A stretch of DNA of 64,000 nt, taken from assembly GCF_036014015.1 (NCBI RefSeq), contig NZ_CP107905.1, forward strand, positions 3,968,001-4,032,000. Direction: 5' to 3'. Source of the DNA: Streptomyces sp. NBC_00457 (lineage in GTDB: Bacteria; Actinomycetota; Actinomycetes; Streptomycetales; Streptomycetaceae). This document shows positions 61,186 to 64,000 of this stretch, piece by piece. The notes beneath the pieces are model-generated. The model worked only from the letters and a program-made list of their open reading frames with translations, was not told the DNA's origin and did no database searches. The position numbers were made by a program, and so were the translations under genes. Numbering within the stretch: the first letter of the stretch is position 1; the number at the start of each line of letters is the position of its first letter.

Positions 61186-61246
61186 GGGGTGCGGGTTCGT
61201 GGGGGCTGGTCGCGCAGTTCCCCGCGCCCCTTACGGGGCGCTTCTG
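61186..61246 (-). repeat. dispersed intergenic repeat, copy D
   Basis: In minus orientation it reads AGCGCCCCGTAAGGGGCGCG then GGGAACTGCGCGACCAGCC, CCCACGAACCCGCACCCCCC. It covers the convergent 3' ends of the hydratase and tag genes; the last codons of tag lie inside its palindrome. Confidence 0.85.
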
Positions 61247-61818
61247 GCAACGCATGATTCCAAGTGGTCGTCCACCAATCCGCATGCCTGCATCAGGGCG
61301 TAGGCCGTTGTGGGGCCTACGAAGCGCAGGCCCCTCTTCTTCAGGGCCTTTGACAGGGCTGTCGACTCCGGAGTGACTGCCGGGACGTCGCCGAGTGCTT
61401 TCGGGACCGGGCGGGTCGTCGGGTTCGGGGCGTGGGACCAGATGAGGGTGTCCAGGTCGCCCGGGGGCCAGTCGGACAGCACGCGTGCGTTGGAGAGTGT
61501 TGCGTCGATCTTGGCGCGGTTGCGGATGATGCCGGGGTCGGTGAGGAGGCGGTCTCTGTCGGTGTCCGTGAAGGTGGCCACCTTGGCGATCTCGAAGCCG
61601 GCGAAGGCGGTGCGGAAGCCGGGGCGGCGGCGCAGGATGGTGATCCAGGACAGGCCGGACTGGAAGGCTTCCAGGCTGAGGCGTTCGAAGAGGGCGTCGT
61701 CGCCGTGGACCGGGCGGCCCCACTCCTCGTCGTGGTACGTCACGTAGTCCGGCGTGGACAGGGCCCAGGGGCAGCGCAGGGCGCCGTCCGGGCCGGCGAC
61801 GGCCTGGCCCTCGCTCAC
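61231..61818 (-). CDS. tag: 3-methyladenine DNA glycosylase I (Tag)
   Basis: A 195-residue protein, GTG at 61818 overlapping the DivIVA-like gene (GTGA). The Tag zinc ligands are all in place: Cys in LRCPWALSTP, His in YVTYHDEEWG, and His/Cys in LVDDHLESC near the end. GLSWITILRRRPGFRTAF with FTDTDRDRLLTDPGIIRNRA are family segments. It removes 3-methyladenine from DNA. The last residues (VARSAP) come from a dispersed repeat, so the C-terminus is recent. Confidence 0.95.
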   Translation of the reverse strand: MSEGQAVAGPDGALRCPWALSTPDYVTYHDEEWGRPVHGDDALFERLSLEAFQSGLSWITILRRRPGFRTAFAGFEIAKVATFTDTDRDRLLTDPGIIRNRAKIDATLSNARVLSDWPPGDLDTLIWSHAPNPTTRPVPKALGDVPAVTPESTALSKALKKRGLRFVGPTTAYALMQACGLVDDHLESCVARSAP

Positions 61819-62162
61819 TGCTGGTCCCCCTCGGGGTGTTTGTCCATGGAGTGGCGGGCGGCCTGCGCGCCGGCCAGTGCGGACTCCAGGTCGGCGATAC
61901 GGGCGTCGCGCTCGGCCAGCTCCGCGCCGAGGCGGCTGAGGGCGTCGTCCACGTCGGCCATGCGGTAGCCGCGGGCGGCGAGCGGGAAGCGGAGGCTCTC
62001 CACGTCGCCGCGGCTGACCGGGCGGTCCAGCGGCAGCGGGTCCTGGAGGCGCTCGGGGGCGACCTCGGGCAGCGGGCCGTTCGCGCCGCCGCCCAGCACG
62101 GCGAGGGTCACCGCGGCGACGACCACGGCGAGCGCGACGACCAGGAACAAGAACATAACCAT
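61815..62162 (-). CDS. DivIVA-domain membrane protein
   Basis: A 115-residue protein. An N-terminal membrane helix (MFLFLVVALAVVVAAVTLAV) is followed by the DivIVA N-terminal motif (FPLAARGYRMADVDDALSRL) and a coiled coil (ELAERDARIADLESALAG). Small one-helix DivIVA-like proteins of this type are conserved next to tag and folP2 (Rv1209 in M. tuberculosis). It probably binds membranes or a coiled-coil partner. Overlaps tag by 4 bases. Confidence 0.85.
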   Translation of the reverse strand: MVMFLFLVVALAVVVAAVTLAVLGGGANGPLPEVAPERLQDPLPLDRPVSRGDVESLRFPLAARGYRMADVDDALSRLGAELAERDARIADLESALAGAQAARHSMDKHPEGDQQ

Positions 62163-62300
62163 CGCTGAGGGTCCCCACGAGATCGGTCGGATGTGTCGGG
62201 TGTATCAGGGTCCGATCGTGCCATGCGAGTCTGACAGTCAGGGTCGCAGGCGGCCCAAAGCCTGGATGTACCAGGGAAGCACTAAGAGAGGTCACAGGGG

Positions 62301-63161
62301 ATGCTCAGGCTGGGCAGGCGGGAATTCGGGCCGCACGAGCCGGTGATCATGGCGATCGTGAACCGGACCCCGGACTCCTTCTACGACCAGGGGGCCACCT
62401 TCCGTGACGAGCCCGCCCTCGCGCGCGTGGAGCAGGCGGTGTCAGAGGGTGCTGCGATCATCGACATCGGCGGGGTCAAGGCGGGGCCGGGCGAAGAGGT
62501 GTCGGCCGAGGAGGAGGCGCGGCGGACGGTCGGCTTCGTGGCGGAGGTGCGGCGGCGCTTCCCGGACGTGATCATCAGCGTGGACACGTGGCGGCACGAC
62601 GTCGGGGAGGCGGTGTGCGAGGCCGGGGCGGATGTGCTGAACGACGCGTGGGGCGGGGTCGATCCGCGGCTTGCGGAGGTTGCGGCGCGGTACCGGGTGG
62701 GGCTGGTGTGCACGCACGCGGGTGGGGCTCAGCCGCGGACGCGGCCGCATCGGGTGACGTACGACGATGTCATGGCCGACATTCTGCGGGTGACCGTGGG
62801 GCTGGCTGAGCGGGCGGTGTCGCTGGGGGTGCCTCGGGAGTCGGTGATGATCGATCCTGGGCATGACTTCGGGAAGAACACGCGGCACAGTCTTGAGGCG
62901 ACGCGGCGGCTCGGGGAGATGGTCGGGACGGGGTGGCCGGTGTTGGTGTCCCTGTCCAACAAGGACTTTGTGGGGGAGACGTTGGATCGGCCCGTGAAGG
63001 AGCGGGTGGTGGGGACGTTGGCGACGACCGCGGTGTCCGCGTGGCTCGGGGCGCAGGTGTATCGGGTGCATGAGGTCGGCGAGACTCGGCAGGTGCTGGA
63101 CATGGTTGCGGCCATCGCTGGGCATCGGGCGCCGGCTGTTGCCCGGCGGGGGCTGGCGTAG
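62301..63161 (+). CDS. folP2: FolP2-type dihydropteroate synthase homologue
   Basis: A 286-residue TIM-barrel protein, ATG at 62301. VIMAIVNRTPDSFYDQGATF is the FolP2 variant of the pterin-site motif (FolP1 has NVTxDSFSDGG), followed by AAIIDIGGVKAGPGEEV, IISVDTWRHDV, DVLNDAWGGVDPR and MIDPGHDFGKNTRHS. In mycobacteria FolP2 does not act as a dihydropteroate synthase, so folate synthesis is not assured; it may use another substrate. Neighbours LOG, DivIVA-like and tag are syntenic. Confidence 0.88.
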   Translation: MLRLGRREFGPHEPVIMAIVNRTPDSFYDQGATFRDEPALARVEQAVSEGAAIIDIGGVKAGPGEEVSAEEEARRTVGFVAEVRRRFPDVIISVDTWRHDVGEAVCEAGADVLNDAWGGVDPRLAEVAARYRVGLVCTHAGGAQPRTRPHRVTYDDVMADILRVTVGLAERAVSLGVPRESVMIDPGHDFGKNTRHSLEATRRLGEMVGTGWPVLVSLSNKDFVGETLDRPVKERVVGTLATTAVSAWLGAQVYRVHEVGETRQVLDMVAAIAGHRAPAVARRGLA

Positions 63162-63204
63162 GGCCCGCGGCGGAGCCGCTAATGGATGCTGTTTCGCCCC
63201 CGCC

Positions 63205-63330
63205 GCCCCTACCCGTCCCATCCTGAAGGGGCTCCGCCCCTTCGACCCCGTTCGGGGGCCAGCCCCCGGACCCCCGCTCCTCAAACGCCGGAGGGGCTGA
63301 AAAGGATCAAACGCCGGAGGGGCTCAGACA
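63205..63330. repeat. dispersed intergenic repeat, second family
   Basis: GAAGGGGCTCCGCCCCTTCG palindrome, then CCAGCCCCCGGACCCCCGCT and two copies of TCAAACGCCGGAGGGGCT (about 63282 and 63309). It fills the gap between the convergent folP2 and LOG genes. A common Streptomyces intergenic sequence. Confidence 0.8.
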
Positions 63331-63341
63331 ATCAGCCCCAG

Positions 63342-64000
63342 CTACCGTCCCGCCTCCTTCGACACCAGTGCCACCGCCTCGTCCACGTCGTCCGTCACGT
63401 GGAAGAGCATGAGGTCCTTTTCGGAGGCCTTTCCCTGGGCGATGAGGGTGTTGGTGAGCCAGTCGATGAGGCCGCCCCAGTAGGCGCTGCCGAAGAGGAC
63501 GATGGGGAAGCGGGTGACCTTCTGGGTCTGGACGAGGGTGAGGGCCTCGAAGAGTTCGTCGAGGGTGCCGAGGCCGCCGGGGAGGACCACGAAGCCCTGG
63601 GCGTACTTGACGAACATCATCTTCCGGACGAAGAAGTAGCGGAAGTTGAGGCCGATGTCGACGTAGGGGTTGAGGCCCTGTTCGAAGGGGAGCTCGATGC
63701 CCAGGCCGACGGAGATGCCCTTGGCCTCACAGGCGCCCTTGTTGGCTGCCTCCATGGCGCCGGGGCCGCCGCCCGTGATCACTGCCCAGCCGGCCTCCAC
63801 CAGGCCGCGACCCAGGCGGACGCCCGCGTCGTACTCCGGTGAGTCCACCGGCGTACGGGCGGAGCCGAAGACGCTGATCGCGGGCGGGAGTTCGGCGAGG
63901 GTGCCGAAGCCTTCGATGAACTCCGACTGGATGCGCAGGACGCGCCAGGGGTCGGTGTGGACCCAGTCCGAGGGGCCGCCGGCGTCCAGCAGCCGCTGGT
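63342..64000 (-). CDS. LOG-family protein (5' part beyond right edge)
   Basis: At least 219 residues; the start lies past the right edge. The frame is open to 64000 and reads QRLLDAGGPSDWVHTDPWRV before the Rossmann-like LOG core: ISVFGSARTPVDSPEYDAGV, VITGGGPGAMEAANKGA and the catalytic FVVLPGGLGTLDELFEALTL. LOG enzymes cleave cytokinin- or other nucleoside monophosphates to free base and ribose phosphate. In Streptomyces the physiological substrate is uncertain. Confidence 0.92.
   Translation of the reverse strand, partial: QRLLDAGGPSDWVHTDPWRVLRIQSEFIEGFGTLAELPPAISVFGSARTPVDSPEYDAGVRLGRGLVEAGWAVITGGGPGAMEAANKGACEAKGISVGLGIELPFEQGLNPYVDIGLNFRYFFVRKMMFVKYAQGFVVLPGGLGTLDELFEALTLVQTQKVTRFPIVLFGSAYWGGLIDWLTNTLIAQGKASEKDLMLFHVTDDVDEAVALVSKEAGR

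Noticed and set aside
1..64000. tRNA, rRNA, prophage, integrase or attachment site
   Set aside because: No cloverleaf-like or rRNA segment and no phage or integrase gene was recognised by eye; a covariance-model scan would settle the tRNA question.

Overview
The window is a GC-rich (about 70%) actinobacterial chromosome segment with strong G/C bias at third codon positions, many GTG starts, a WhiB-family regulator, DivIVA/TatB/mycoredoxin genes and gene orders shared with Mycobacterium. It looks like the conserved core of a Streptomyces chromosome. I see no tRNA, rRNA, CRISPR array, prophage or antibiotic cluster. One insertion sequence (IS630 family, 41.2-42.4 kb) is the only clear mobile element.

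Layout. 0-8 kb: a TerD-family protein (cut by the left edge), a YgjP-like metallopeptidase, an E1/ThiF-like protein translationally coupled to an ABC1 (UbiB/ADCK) kinase, a zinc-ribbon protein, the antibiotic-stress regulator wblC (WhiB7) with a long attenuator-type leader, and helicase UvrD2. 8-18.7 kb: mycoredoxin with a duplicated 3' remnant, NudC, an M20 peptidase, the AdnB/AdnA helicase-nuclease pair and an alkyltransferase-like protein. 18.8-26.2 kb: a large membrane protein with a kinase-like domain, two paralogous secreted S33 peptidases and MoeZ. 26.2-31.4 kb: a co-oriented group of a PelF-like glycosyltransferase, a polytopic membrane protein, a sugar epimerase and a spherulin-4/Sph3-like hydrolase, with a degenerate tandem-repeat block in the middle; this is the best candidate for an undescribed system, a Pel- or galactosaminogalactan-like polysaccharide pathway. 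31.5-40.2 kb: DUF3152 zincin, hydrolase, TetR regulator, DUF3107, ferritin-like protein and a DEAD-box RNA helicase with a very long basic repeat tail.

40.3-46.8 kb: hydrolase, IS630 element, NYN-domain protein, a 50-residue protein, MarC, PHP, DUF6758 and SUFU proteins. 47-52 kb: CorA, a small unknown, a lipoprotein, a soluble MgtE-N/CBS/PRC protein, DUF1003 and the Fe-S carrier Mrp, plausibly a magnesium-related group. 53-60 kb: an unknown protein, then the envelope-stress set TatB, HtrA-like protease, anti-sigma factor and ECF sigma factor, followed by a divergent O-methyltransferase that seems to use an ATT start, and DUF3117. 60-64 kb: enoyl-CoA hydratase, Tag glycosylase, DivIVA-like protein, FolP2-type protein and a LOG-family protein cut by the right edge.

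From memory of Mycobacterium tuberculosis, two blocks are syntenic: roughly 2.6-40 kb with the Rv3197-Rv3211 region (ABC1, whiB7, uvrD2, mrx, nudC, adnAB, MGMT-like, moeB/Z, DUF3152, TetR, DUF3107, ferritin-like, rhlE) and 47-64 kb with the Rv1205-Rv1239 region (LOG, folP2, tag, DUF3117, methyltransferase, sigE, rseA, htrA, tatB, mrp, corA). The Pel-like genes and the tandem repeats are additions to this backbone. Dispersed intergenic repeats typical of Streptomyces sit at 3' ends of genes.
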